A program made the position numbers and the translations under genes. From positions 1 to 64,000 of the forward strand of contig JAFTZQ010000003.1 in assembly GCA_017464475.1 (NCBI GenBank): a stretch of 64,000 nt of DNA, read 5' to 3'. Positions 5,970-13,648 of this stretch are shown here, piece after piece (positions within the stretch are counted from its first letter, which is position 1; each line of letters opens with the position of its first letter). The DNA comes from Paludibacteraceae bacterium (GTDB lineage Bacteria > Bacteroidota > Bacteroidia > Bacteroidales > Paludibacteraceae). The notes under the pieces were generated by a model. The model was not told the DNA's origin. It was given only the letters and a program-made list of their open reading frames with translations, and ran no database searches.

Positions 5970-8414
5970 ATGCGAAAAAAACTATTTACATTCTTGCTTG
6001 CTATGGTTGCAAGCGTAGGAACCATGTTCGCCGCTAGCAATTACGGCACCTGTGGTGCCAACCTTACTTGGTCGCTCAACACCTCAACAGGGGTCTTGAC
6101 CATCAGCGGGACAGGAGCGATGACAGATTATATATACCAAGCCCCGTGGTATTCAAGTCGTTCATCTATTAAAACGGTCAATATAGGCAACAGCGTCACA
6201 AGCATTGGGGATGATGCTTTCTATGATTGCAGCAGTTTGACCTCTGTTACGATTCCTAATAGCGTCACCAGAATTGGAAGTCGTGCTTTCTATGAATGTA
6301 GCAGTCTGACTTCTGTAAGGATTCCTAATAGCGTTACAAACATTGGATATGAGGCTTTCTATTGCTCTGCATTGACCTCTGTATATATTTCCGACATCGC
6401 GGCATGGTGTGCGATTAGTTTTGAAAACTCCTCAGCTGACTTTCCGTGCAGTAATCCGCTATTATATGCAAATAACCTATATTTGAACGACACCTTGGTT
6501 ACAAACTTAATCATACCTAATAGTGTCACAAGCATTAGAGATTATGCTTTCATAGGTTGCAGCAGTTTGACTTCTGTAACGATTCCTAGTAGCGTCATAA
6601 GCATTGGGAAAGGAGCTTTCTATCAATGCAGCAGTTTGACTTCGGCTACTATTCCCAATAGTGTCACAAGTATTGGAGAAGAAGCTTTCTGGATGAGTAG
6701 TAGTTTAACCACCATCACTATCCCAAATAGTGTCACAAACATTGGAGATTATGCATTCGGATATTGCAGCAGCTTGACCTCTGTACACATATCAGACCTT
6801 GCTGCATGGTGTGCGATTAGTTTTGGTCGTTCTCCGTTTTATTATGCATATAGCCTCTATCTGAATGAAACTTTGGTGACGGACTTAATCATTCCCAATA
6901 GCGTCACGAGCATTGGAAAGTACGCTTTCGCTTATTGCACCAATTTGACTTCGGTGACTATTCCTCATAGTGTCACAAGCATTGGAGAAAGGGCTTTCGA
7001 TAATTGCAACGGTCTAACAGGTGTTTATATCACGGATTTATCAGCTTGGTGTGGGATAACATTTGGTGATTATAGTGCCAACCCTCTATGCTATGCGCAT
7101 AGATTGTATCAAAACAATGCACTCATAACAGATTTAGTTATACCTTATAATGTAAAAAATATTAAGAATTTTTCTTTTTATGACTGCAGCAGTATAAAGT
7201 CTGTTACAATCCCGACAAGTGTCCTTAATATTGGGGAAAGTGCATTCAAAAATTGTAGTAATTTAATTTATATACGCAGTCTATCATCAACACCTCCATC
7301 TATTACATCCTCAACTTTCTCCAATATTGCTCAAGGTGCGGAAGTATATCTATCTTTTGGCAATGGCTCTATTAGTGCATACTCCTCGGCAGAGTATTGG
7401 AAAAATTTCAACATTCATCCTTCTCTTACGCAAAAAGCAACGATATCTTCTACTTCTTGTGCAATTGTTATAATAGTAGAGGATGTGCAATTGCAATCAG
7501 TCGGTCTTAAAGGAGGTGAACAGCAGCCAGGCAATGTATTGGAATACATCGGATTGGAGCCAAACAGCGAGTATAAAGATGTTCCTGTCATTCTGACCTC
7601 AACTGAAGGACTGACAGAGACGGTGAATGTTTCTTTTAGAACTACCGCCCTTGAACTGACCACCAAGGAGTCCAAGCCGGTTTCGAACACGACGGCTATT
7701 TTGTTGGCAGAGACGAATATGTCCGATGCGGAGGTGAGTTGTGGATTTGAGTACAAGCGGAATGACGCACCGGCAGATATGGACGGAACAAAAGTGTTCT
7801 GTCCGGTAGCTTCGGGTCAAATGGCAGGGCGACTCAAGGGTCTCAAAGATGATGTTTATTATAAATATCGGGCTTTCTATCAGTCTGCGGCGGGTAATAT
7901 GTATTACGGCGACTGGCAGTATATCTTCACCGGCGATGTGGCTGTAGAGTTTGACCCGATACTCTATACGTATGGGGCGACTGTTGTTAAGGAGAACGAA
8001 GCCACTATCAGCGGTTATGCGCTCGCAGGCTCGGAGGATTTCACGGAGCAAGGTTTCGAGTACTGGGCAGAGAGCCGGGCAAACAATAGTACGAATGCTC
8101 CGCGTCGTATGCCTGCGGGACTGAACGAACACTTCTTTGTGCAGGCAAGCGGTATTGCTCTGCGTGCGACGCTGACTAATCTGGATGCCGGGACGGTCTA
8201 TAAATACCGCGTGTATGGCAAAGTTGGTGACCAGTATTACTACGGCTCGGAGCAGAGTTTCACCACCCAAGGCACATATGAAGGTGACGACTCGGAGGCG
8301 ATAGAAGAAGTACCAAGTAGTCAAGTACAAAGTACAAAGATTCTACGCGACGGACAAATATACATTCTCCGCGGAGAGAAGGTATATACTATCACAGGAC
8401 AGGAAGCGAGGTAA
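5970..8414 (+). CDS. BspA-like leucine-rich repeat surface protein
   Basis: 814 residues. Signal peptide (1-22, ending MFAAS), then about a dozen BspA/LRR_5 repeats of 23 residues (VTSIGxxAFxxCSSLTSVTIPNS) to about residue 480. Variant repeats contain ISDIAAWCAISF. Two fibronectin-like regions follow (about 530-780), and a C-terminal tail reads KILRDGQIYILRGEKVYTIT, the kind of sorting signal used by type IX secretion. It is therefore predicted to be exported and surface-anchored; related proteins bind host proteins or other bacteria. The repeats are also close DNA repeats, which invites copy-number change. The tail is preceded by an in-frame heptamer patch (8310-8338, AAGTACA-like). A single-gene unit. 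Confidence 0.88.
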   Translation: MRKKLFTFLLAMVASVGTMFAASNYGTCGANLTWSLNTSTGVLTISGTGAMTDYIYQAPWYSSRSSIKTVNIGNSVTSIGDDAFYDCSSLTSVTIPNSVTRIGSRAFYECSSLTSVRIPNSVTNIGYEAFYCSALTSVYISDIAAWCAISFENSSADFPCSNPLLYANNLYLNDTLVTNLIIPNSVTSIRDYAFIGCSSLTSVTIPSSVISIGKGAFYQCSSLTSATIPNSVTSIGEEAFWMSSSLTTITIPNSVTNIGDYAFGYCSSLTSVHISDLAAWCAISFGRSPFYYAYSLYLNETLVTDLIIPNSVTSIGKYAFAYCTNLTSVTIPHSVTSIGERAFDNCNGLTGVYITDLSAWCGITFGDYSANPLCYAHRLYQNNALITDLVIPYNVKNIKNFSFYDCSSIKSVTIPTSVLNIGESAFKNCSNLIYIRSLSSTPPSITSSTFSNIAQGAEVYLSFGNGSISAYSSAEYWKNFNIHPSLTQKATISSTSCAIVIIVEDVQLQSVGLKGGEQQPGNVLEYIGLEPNSEYKDVPVILTSTEGLTETVNVSFRTTALELTTKESKPVSNTTAILLAETNMSDAEVSCGFEYKRNDAPADMDGTKVFCPVASGQMAGRLKGLKDDVYYKYRAFYQSAAGNMYYGDWQYIFTGDVAVEFDPILYTYGATVVKENEATISGYALAGSEDFTEQGFEYWAESRANNSTNAPRRMPAGLNEHFFVQASGIALRATLTNLDAGTVYKYRVYGKVGDQYYYGSEQSFTTQGTYEGDDSEAIEEVPSSQVQSTKILRDGQIYILRGEKVYTITGQEAR

Positions 8415-8434
8415 GCAGGAAAAACATACAGGGC

Positions 8435-8587
8435 GGGCAATCGAATTGCCCTGGAAAAGAAGAAAGAAAGAGAAAGAAAGAAAGCTCGCGCAAAAATGCG
8501 CGAGAAGGGAACAACGAACAACCAGCAATCGGCGGGGGTGACCTCGCCGATTGCTGGTTAGAAGAGGGAAGCCGACTGGCAGTCGGC
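8435..8587 (+). repeat. String of four short perfect hairpins
   Basis: This intergenic stretch contains four separate inverted repeats: GGGCAAT-cga-ATTGCCC (8435-8451), CTCGCGCA-aaaa-TGCGCGAG (8485-8504), a 15-bp arm pair with a 10-base loop (8520-8534 with 8545-8559), and GCCGACTG-g-CAGTCGGC (8571-8587). The second hairpin recurs at 46978-46997 and 49530-49549. There is no gene here. The 15-bp stem could also terminate the BspA-like transcript. Confidence 0.75.
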
Positions 8588-8640
8588 ACAAGACGAAGAA
8601 TAGAGAGGAGGGGAGAGGAAGATAGAAAATCGCAGGAAAA

Positions 8641-8672
8641 TTTGCATATATCAAAAAAAAGCAGTACATTTG
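8641..8672 (+). promoter_or_regulatory. Bacteroidota-type promoter
   Basis: TTTG at 8641-8644 and a -7 box TACATTTG at 8665-8672, followed by CAGG. It drives the small gene at 8729. Confidence 0.7.
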
Positions 8673-8728
8673 CAGGCGCAACGTGTTCGGTAAAGAGAAA
8701 GAATCAAAAGATAAATAAAGGAATAGTT

Positions 8729-9085
8729 ATGAAAGCGAAATGGTCAAGTTTGGTTGAAGATCTGCGGGGACATGTGGATCAACGGCATTACGCACGGCAT
8801 ATCCCTGGAAACGGGGAATGGGCAGCCGTGTGCGAGAAGCCGGAATTAAGCAAGAAAACCAAGAAAAAGAAAGCAGCTCTGCCCCATGTGAAGGAATTTT
8901 CGGAGCTGATCGCAATATGCAAAGAGATACTCCATAACCCCGAAAAACGTGCAGTATGGCAAGCCCGATACGACGAAGCCAAGCGTCAGGCACGGAGGCA
9001 TAACAAGCCCATTCAAGGAAGGCTGTGCGATTATGTGCGGCATGAGGTGAGTGTGGCACTCAAAAAAGGCGAGGAAATCGCATAG
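8729..9085 (+). CDS. Hypothetical basic protein
   Basis: 118 residues from the ATG at 8729. That start is preferred because the promoter -7 box lies at 8665-8672, downstream of the alternative TTG at 8642. The protein is Lys/Arg/His-rich and predicted mostly helical, with a central basic patch KKTKKKKA and a C-terminal YVRHEVSVALKKGEE. It has no signal peptide or membrane segment, so it is probably cytoplasmic. No family is recognised. The charge suggests nucleic-acid contact, but that is only inference. Confidence 0.6.
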   Translation: MKAKWSSLVEDLRGHVDQRHYARHIPGNGEWAAVCEKPELSKKTKKKKAALPHVKEFSELIAICKEILHNPEKRAVWQARYDEAKRQARRHNKPIQGRLCDYVRHEVSVALKKGEEIA

Positions 9086-9139
9086 TTCCCGGTTTTTTCT
9101 CCCGCTTTTGTACCGTAGATGTACCGTCGTCGTCATAGT

Positions 9140-9194
9140 GAGCATATATTGAGCATATATTGAGCATATATTCAGCATATATTGAGCATATATT
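9140..9194 (+). repeat. 11-bp tandem array (GAGCATATATT x5)
   Basis: Five head-to-tail units of GAGCATATATT; one unit begins with C instead of G. It is one of six 11-bp arrays in the window, all intergenic. Confidence 0.95.
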
Positions 9195-9220
9195 GGTGAT
9201 AGCAGGGAATAAGGAGGGAG

Positions 9221-9280
9221 AATTGAGAATTGAGAATTGAGAATTCAAAATTGAGAATTGAGAATTCAAAATTGAAAATT
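9221..9280 (+). repeat. GAGAATT heptamer array
   Basis: About eight degenerate GAGAATT or AAAATTG heptamers end immediately before the pectinesterase start codon (9282). No other promoter-like element is visible between 9195 and 9281. Confidence 0.9.
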
Positions 9281-9281
9281 T

Positions 9282-10541
9282 ATGAATAGTTTTTTGGCAA
9301 GTATATTGGTTCTGGTGCTTCATGTGGGGCATGGGGAGCGGATCAATGACGCGCTGGATAGCGCGCGGACGGTGTATGAACAGAAGGGCGAGCGGACGAC
9401 CATTCTGGTTGAACCGGGGACGTACCGCGAGGAGATTACGATTGATGTGCCGGGTCTGACGATCAAGAATGCCAGCCGGAAGCCTTCTATCGGATTGCAG
9501 AACGGCGGCGTGGATTGCGATCAAAATGCCGTGCGGATCACTTGGTACTACGGGCACGGGTACCAATACCGGAGTATGGGAAATAGGGTCAATTACGGAG
9601 GCAGCAGGGAACGGCGATGGAATGCATCTGTGCTCGTTACTGCGCCGGATTTCACGGCAGAGAATATTATCTTCGAGAACTCATTCAATCTCTATGTCTG
9701 CGACCTTGAGGCGGCAGACAGTCTGGTGGACATCAGCCAGAGCGACATGCCGTGGACGGAGAAAGAGCGTCCGAAGAAAGTGATGCCTGTGCGTCCGAAA
9801 GAGGAAGGGAGCACGGAGGTGCAGCTGAAGAAATACCGCGAACGCGCGGCTGCTATTTCGTTTACCGAGGGGGCAAAGAATGCGCATTTGAAGAATTGCC
9901 GCGCGGTCGGAAGGCAGGACGTGCTCTACGGAGACGAAGGAGCGAGTATTTATTGGGAGAAAGGGATCTTGCAAGGCGGCGTGGATTTTATCTTCGGCGG
10001 CATGACGATGGCTGTGGATCGCGCAACGATCGTCGCCAATATCAACGGGGAGAAAGGAGATAAATGCTATATTGCAGCCGGTAGGAGTAACCCCACCCCG
10101 ACCCTCCCCTCAAGGGAGGGAGAAAAAGGGGATGACAATAGAGGATTGCTGTTTTATAAATGCCATATACGGCTGGCAACGGAGGAGGAACTATCAGCCA
10201 TCAGCCATCAGCCGTCAGCCGTCAGCCAGCAGGTATGGTTGGCACGTCCGTGGAGGACATGGGGAGAGACCGTTTGGGCATATACCACATGGGACGAGGG
10301 TGTGCTGAACGCCGAAGGCTGGCACACAGGGCTTATCCAGAAACGCCCGGAGTTCGATCCCGCTAATCCTTGCCCGCGCAGCTATGAGTATAAGTCGCAG
10401 GACAAGTCTAAAGGAAGACCAAAATGGGTCTCCGTACTCCGGAAACCCATTTTACCTGATGGCACAAAACTCAATCCACGGAGGTGGATAACCCCACCCC
10501 AACCCTCCCCTCAAGGGAGGGAGGAAAAGAGGGGGAAATGA
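9282..10541 (+). CDS. Pectinesterase-like protein interrupted by repeat-coded inserts
   Basis: 419 residues of the pectin methylesterase beta-helix family. A short hydrophobic N-terminus may act as a signal peptide. Family motifs present are VEPGTYREEI, GRQDVLYGD (usual QD active-site loop), GGVDFIFGG (with the catalytic Asp) and LARPWR (with the Arg). It would de-esterify pectin outside the cytoplasm, fitting a plant-fibre-degrading habitat. Three repeat-derived segments are translated in frame: a REP-like element at residues 270-281 (TPTLPSREGE), a CAGCCRT heptamer array at 305-317 (SHQPSAVSQQ), and a second REP-like element forming the C-terminus (TPPQPSPQGRE). Whether the enzyme tolerates them is unknown. 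It ends 6 bases before the convergent nadC. Confidence 0.85.
   Translation: MNSFLASILVLVLHVGHGERINDALDSARTVYEQKGERTTILVEPGTYREEITIDVPGLTIKNASRKPSIGLQNGGVDCDQNAVRITWYYGHGYQYRSMGNRVNYGGSRERRWNASVLVTAPDFTAENIIFENSFNLYVCDLEAADSLVDISQSDMPWTEKERPKKVMPVRPKEEGSTEVQLKKYRERAAAISFTEGAKNAHLKNCRAVGRQDVLYGDEGASIYWEKGILQGGVDFIFGGMTMAVDRATIVANINGEKGDKCYIAAGRSNPTPTLPSREGEKGDDNRGLLFYKCHIRLATEEELSAISHQPSAVSQQVWLARPWRTWGETVWAYTTWDEGVLNAEGWHTGLIQKRPEFDPANPCPRSYEYKSQDKSKGRPKWVSVLRKPILPDGTKLNPRRWITPPQPSPQGREEKRGK
10089..10122 (+). repeat. 34-nt REP-like element inside pectinesterase gene
   Basis: A conserved AACCCCACCCC head is followed by the hairpin CCCTCCC-ctcaa-GGGAGGG and AG. It is read in frame as PTPTLPSREGE. 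Confidence 0.9.
10195..10231 (+). repeat. In-gene CAGCCRT heptamer array (pectinesterase)
   Basis: Five CAGCCAT or CAGCCGT units. The reading frame stays open across them and yields a QPSAVS-like peptide. Confidence 0.9.
10490..10523 (+). repeat. 34-nt REP-like element at the end of pectinesterase gene
   Basis: Head AACCCCACCCC, hairpin CCCTCCC-ctcaa-GGGAGGG. It is translated in a different frame from the copy at 10089, giving PPQPSPQGRE, and forms the C-terminus. Confidence 0.9.
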
Positions 10542-10547
10542 TCTCTA

Positions 10548-11414
10548 TTATTTTACAGCCTTGAAGGACATGTCGAGAGATTTGTAGGAATGAGTGAGCG
10601 CTCCTACAGAGACGAAGTCCACACCCTGCTCGGCATAGGAACGGATCGTGTCAATCGTAATACCGCCGGAGGACTCAATCTCCATGTGACGTCCGGCAGT
10701 CTTTTCCCATTCGCGGATCAGAACGACCGCTTCGCGGGTCTTCTCCGGCGTGAAATTATCGAGCATGATACGGTCAGGGATATTGGTAGCGAGTGCTTCG
10801 CGGATCTCGTCGAAATTGCGGACCTCTATTTCGATTTTCAGGTTCTTGCCCTTCTCCTTACAATAATCGCGTGCACGCGTGAGAGCGGCTGTGATACCTC
10901 CGGCGAAGTCCACGTGGTTATCCTTGAGCAAGATCATGTCAAACAAGCCGATCCGATGGTTCATACCTCCACCGAGCGCGACCGCCTCTTTCTCCAGATA
11001 GCGGAGTCCGGGCGTGGTCTTGCGCGTGTCGAGGACATGGCATCCTGTGTCCTCTATGAGCGACTGATAGCGATGCGCCGTGGTAGCGACACCCGACATC
11101 CGCTGCATGATATTGAGCATTGTGCGTTCGATCTGCAGCAGGCTGAGTTCCTTGCCATAGACCTTGAAGGCAATATCGCCGGGCTTCACATGGTCGCCGT
11201 CATGCAGAAACTGCTCCACCCTGCATTCGGGATCGAAATAGTTGATGATCTCTTTCGCCACCTCAACACCGGCGAGCACACCTGTGTCTTTGATAATTAA
11301 CTGCTGGCATCCCATTTGGGTAGGAGGAATGCAACTGAGCGAGGTATGGTCGCCGTCGCGGATGTCCTCTTCGAACCAGATTGCAATCAGTTTACGTAGT
11401 TCTTGCTTGTCCAT
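10548..11414 (-). CDS. nadC: Nicotinate-nucleotide pyrophosphorylase (carboxylating)
   Basis: 288 residues from the ATG at 11414, the standard size for NadC. It converts quinolinate and PRPP to nicotinate mononucleotide, CO2 and PPi in de novo NAD synthesis. Visible family motifs are GDHTS near the N-terminus, ERTMLNIMQRMSGVAT, then DTRKTTPGLRYLEK, then GGGMNHRIGL, then DNFTPE, and ESSGGI near the end. Cytoplasmic. It is transcribed from its own promoter (11432-11464), which shares sequence with the promoter of the divergent gene at 11484. Confidence 0.96.
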   Translation of the reverse strand: MDKQELRKLIAIWFEEDIRDGDHTSLSCIPPTQMGCQQLIIKDTGVLAGVEVAKEIINYFDPECRVEQFLHDGDHVKPGDIAFKVYGKELSLLQIERTMLNIMQRMSGVATTAHRYQSLIEDTGCHVLDTRKTTPGLRYLEKEAVALGGGMNHRIGLFDMILLKDNHVDFAGGITAALTRARDYCKEKGKNLKIEIEVRNFDEIREALATNIPDRIMLDNFTPEKTREAVVLIREWEKTAGRHMEIESSGGITIDTIRSYAEQGVDFVSVGALTHSYKSLDMSFKAVK

Positions 11415-11431
11415 AATTCGAAATTTTTGTG

Positions 11432-11464
11432 CAAAAGTACAAAAATTCTTGCATATATGCAAAT
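11432..11464 (-). promoter_or_regulatory. nadC promoter
   Basis: On the minus strand a TTTGC element (11460-11464) and the -7 box TACTTTTG (11432-11439). The upstream element lies in the palindrome TTGCATATATGCAA (11449-11462), shared with the divergent promoter. Confidence 0.75.
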
Positions 11465-11479
11465 TTTTTACTAATTTTG
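11449..11479 (+). promoter_or_regulatory. Promoter divergent from nadC
   Basis: TTGC at 11449-11452 and -7 box TAATTTTG at 11472-11479. The GTG start of the next gene lies only 4 bases after the -7 box, so its transcript would be leaderless or nearly so. Confidence 0.7.
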
Positions 11480-11483
11480 CAGC

Positions 11484-12140
11484 GTGAAGCGAAAAATATA
11501 CATCTGTCTGTTGCTCTGCATAGTGTCTTTTCCGGCATTAGGTGAGACAAAATGGGATCACCTCACCCGGCGTAACGAGATCCGCTTGGGTTGGGGCGAC
11601 CAGTTATTCGAGAGTCTTATGTGGCATAATCCGACGAACATCACTACCACGATGCCGGAGAGTTTTCAGCAGACGTATCATGAGAATTACCGCCACCACC
11701 AACACATCTGGCTGGAATACCAGTACCGTTTCACCCACTGGTTTTCGTTAGGCGGTATGATGGACATGAGCGAAGTAGGCTGGGACGACGTGACTCGTAA
11801 CGGCGCGGGTGTTGAGATGAGCCGCAGCCGCGGGCATTATTTCTACAATCTGGTTTTCATGCCCACGATCCGCTTCACTTATTTTCACCATGAATATGTG
11901 AATCTGTATTCCGGTATAGGTATCGGAATGGACATCAACGGAGGTACTGAGACGAACGCCAAAGGCCAGCGCACAGAGGTGGGTGCTGCGGTCAATATCA
12001 CCGTCTTCGGCGTGAGCGCCAACTACAAGCGGTGGTTCTGGACGGTCGATTTCGGAGGCTTGTACGCGCTCAAGAATGCGAATGCGATCTATATGGCTTC
12101 GTCCAGAATTATAAATGTCGGATTAGGGGCGAGGTTTTAA
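11484..12140 (+). CDS. Outer-membrane beta-barrel-like protein
   Basis: 218 residues from a GTG start, chosen because it gives a clean signal peptide (KRKIYICLLLCIVSFPALG). The mature part shows alternating aromatic beta-strands (WLEYQYRFTHWFSLGG, YFYNLVFMPTIRFTYFHHEY, YSGIGIGMDIN) and ends VGLGARF with a terminal Phe, as outer-membrane barrels do. It probably forms a small barrel of 8-10 strands. No specific family or substrate is recognised. The start codon lies almost at the predicted transcription start, implying leaderless translation. Confidence 0.65.
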   Translation: MKRKIYICLLLCIVSFPALGETKWDHLTRRNEIRLGWGDQLFESLMWHNPTNITTTMPESFQQTYHENYRHHQHIWLEYQYRFTHWFSLGGMMDMSEVGWDDVTRNGAGVEMSRSRGHYFYNLVFMPTIRFTYFHHEYVNLYSGIGIGMDINGGTETNAKGQRTEVGAAVNITVFGVSANYKRWFWTVDFGGLYALKNANAIYMASSRIINVGLGARF

Positions 12141-12163
12141 AGTAAATAAACATAGATAAACCC

Positions 12164-12279
12164 TTTGAGTGCTTTAGAAGCGTTGCTTCTTAAACAAACA
12201 GTCATCAAAACCTGCTTGTAAGCAAGCTTCCAGACAGTTTTTGCTAACTATTTGTTTCTCTACGAGTAAAGCACTCAAA
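12164..12279. other. Candidate multi-stem element (116 nt)
   Basis: The outer arms TTTGAGTGCTTTA (12164-12176) and TAAAGCACTCAAA (12267-12279) are perfect 13-bp complements. They enclose a GAAGC-gtt-GCTTC hairpin (12177-12189) and a second stem, AAACAAACAGT (12192-12202) with ACTATTTGTTT (12247-12257, one mismatch). That stem holds a GCTTG-taag-CAAGC hairpin (12214-12227). It ends 22 bases before the lipase-like gene. It could be a 5' regulatory RNA or a small non-autonomous mobile element. Confidence 0.6.
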
Positions 12280-12301
12280 GCAATAAACCAAAATAAAGTT
12301 T

Positions 12302-13648
12302 ATGAAATACAGATACGAACATATTCTATTGCTGCTCTTGGCGGTATGGATGACAGGCTGTCAATTTCGTCAGGACGAGTATGTCAATTTCACGGAGATA
12401 CCTGCGGCAGGAGGGCTGAAATTTCAAGTCATTGGTCAGAACGAGCGGGATCTGAGTGACGGTCTTCCTTCCAACTGTTACCTGCCGGACGGCACGCCGG
12501 TGAACGAGTGGACAGGGGGCAGCGACCAGCCGTCAGAGGAGAGCGATATGCCGGGTCCGCGGCGCACGAATTCGGTCACGGGAGCCGGTATACTGCAGGA
12601 GCTGCTCAAATACGGGAACCAGAACCAAATAATAGAAGTGGTAGGCACTTACCCCAGCATAGACTTTGAAGGCAACCCGATTACGCTCTCGGGCAAAGTG
12701 ATGCTTCCCAAGAATGGAAATCCCAAACGCATGATCATAGTGAGCCACTATACCGTTTGCTCCAACGCCGAAGCGCCGAGCAGTTGTTTCTCGTTAGAGG
12801 GGGTGCTGGTTAAATCGGGGTATGGTCTTATCATCCCGGATTATATCGGTTACGGGGTTACGTCAAAGGAAGTTCACCCATACTTGGTGATGGACGTAAC
12901 GGCGCATAACGTAGTGGATATGTATCTCGCCGTCAAGCCATGGTTGGAGTCTGTCGGCAGGAGTGCGGATGACCCCAGTGTGGATCTTGTAGGCTATAGT
13001 CAAGGCGGCGCTACCACGATGGCGGTACAGTACCTGATTGAGAGCGAATACAGCGACGCGGATGACATCAATTATATTATGCTCCACCGCGTGTTCGCCG
13101 GCGGCGGTCCGTACGACATACAGGCGACCTACGAGCGTTTCGTCACAACCGACACAGCCGGTTACCCGGTTGCCGTACCATTAGTGCTGCAAGGCATGAT
13201 CAAGGGCAACAAACTGAACATGCAGTTGGAGGACATGATGCAGCCGTGGCTATGCGAACATATGGACGACTGGATCAACAGCAAGCGTTTCACGTCCGCG
13301 CAGATTAACAAACTGATCGGTACCAAGGTGACCCACAACCTGCTGACCCCGGAAGCTATGGAACAGACGTCCGAAAAAGTAGCGGAGCTATACAAGGCTA
13401 TGACGCTGAACTCCATCATCGCCTATGACTGGATCCCGAAAGCATCGGTCTATATGATGCACTCGATGGACGATGAGACGGTGCCGTACACCAACGCCAC
13501 ACATGCCCGGTCGCATTGGAAGGAAGCCAACATCACCTATAATTTCGGGCACTACGGCGGACACGTAATGACCTGCTTGCGATTTATCTATACTGTACAA
13601 GAATTACTAGCTAACGAAGAGGCAGAAAGGAGGAAATATGAGAACTAA
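12302..13648 (+). CDS. Alpha/beta-hydrolase lipoprotein (secretory-lipase type)
   Basis: 448 residues. Lipoprotein signal with lipobox WMTGC (Cys about residue 19). The alpha/beta-hydrolase core contains a nucleophile elbow VGYSQGGA (Ser about 233), an acid near MHSMDDETVPY, and a late His in HYGGHV. GYGVTS and the overall layout resemble secreted lipases and esterases of the LIP type. It is predicted to sit in the outer membrane or periplasm and hydrolyse an ester; the substrate is unknown. The multi-stem element at 12164-12279 lies in its upstream region. It overlaps the next gene by 11 bases. Confidence 0.78.
   Translation: MKYRYEHILLLLLAVWMTGCQFRQDEYVNFTEIPAAGGLKFQVIGQNERDLSDGLPSNCYLPDGTPVNEWTGGSDQPSEESDMPGPRRTNSVTGAGILQELLKYGNQNQIIEVVGTYPSIDFEGNPITLSGKVMLPKNGNPKRMIIVSHYTVCSNAEAPSSCFSLEGVLVKSGYGLIIPDYIGYGVTSKEVHPYLVMDVTAHNVVDMYLAVKPWLESVGRSADDPSVDLVGYSQGGATTMAVQYLIESEYSDADDINYIMLHRVFAGGGPYDIQATYERFVTTDTAGYPVAVPLVLQGMIKGNKLNMQLEDMMQPWLCEHMDDWINSKRFTSAQINKLIGTKVTHNLLTPEAMEQTSEKVAELYKAMTLNSIIAYDWIPKASVYMMHSMDDETVPYTNATHARSHWKEANITYNFGHYGGHVMTCLRFIYTVQELLANEEAERRKYEN

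Noticed and set aside
9140-9194. Possible CRISPR array
   Set aside because: Units are 11 bp with no spacers; no cas gene in the window.
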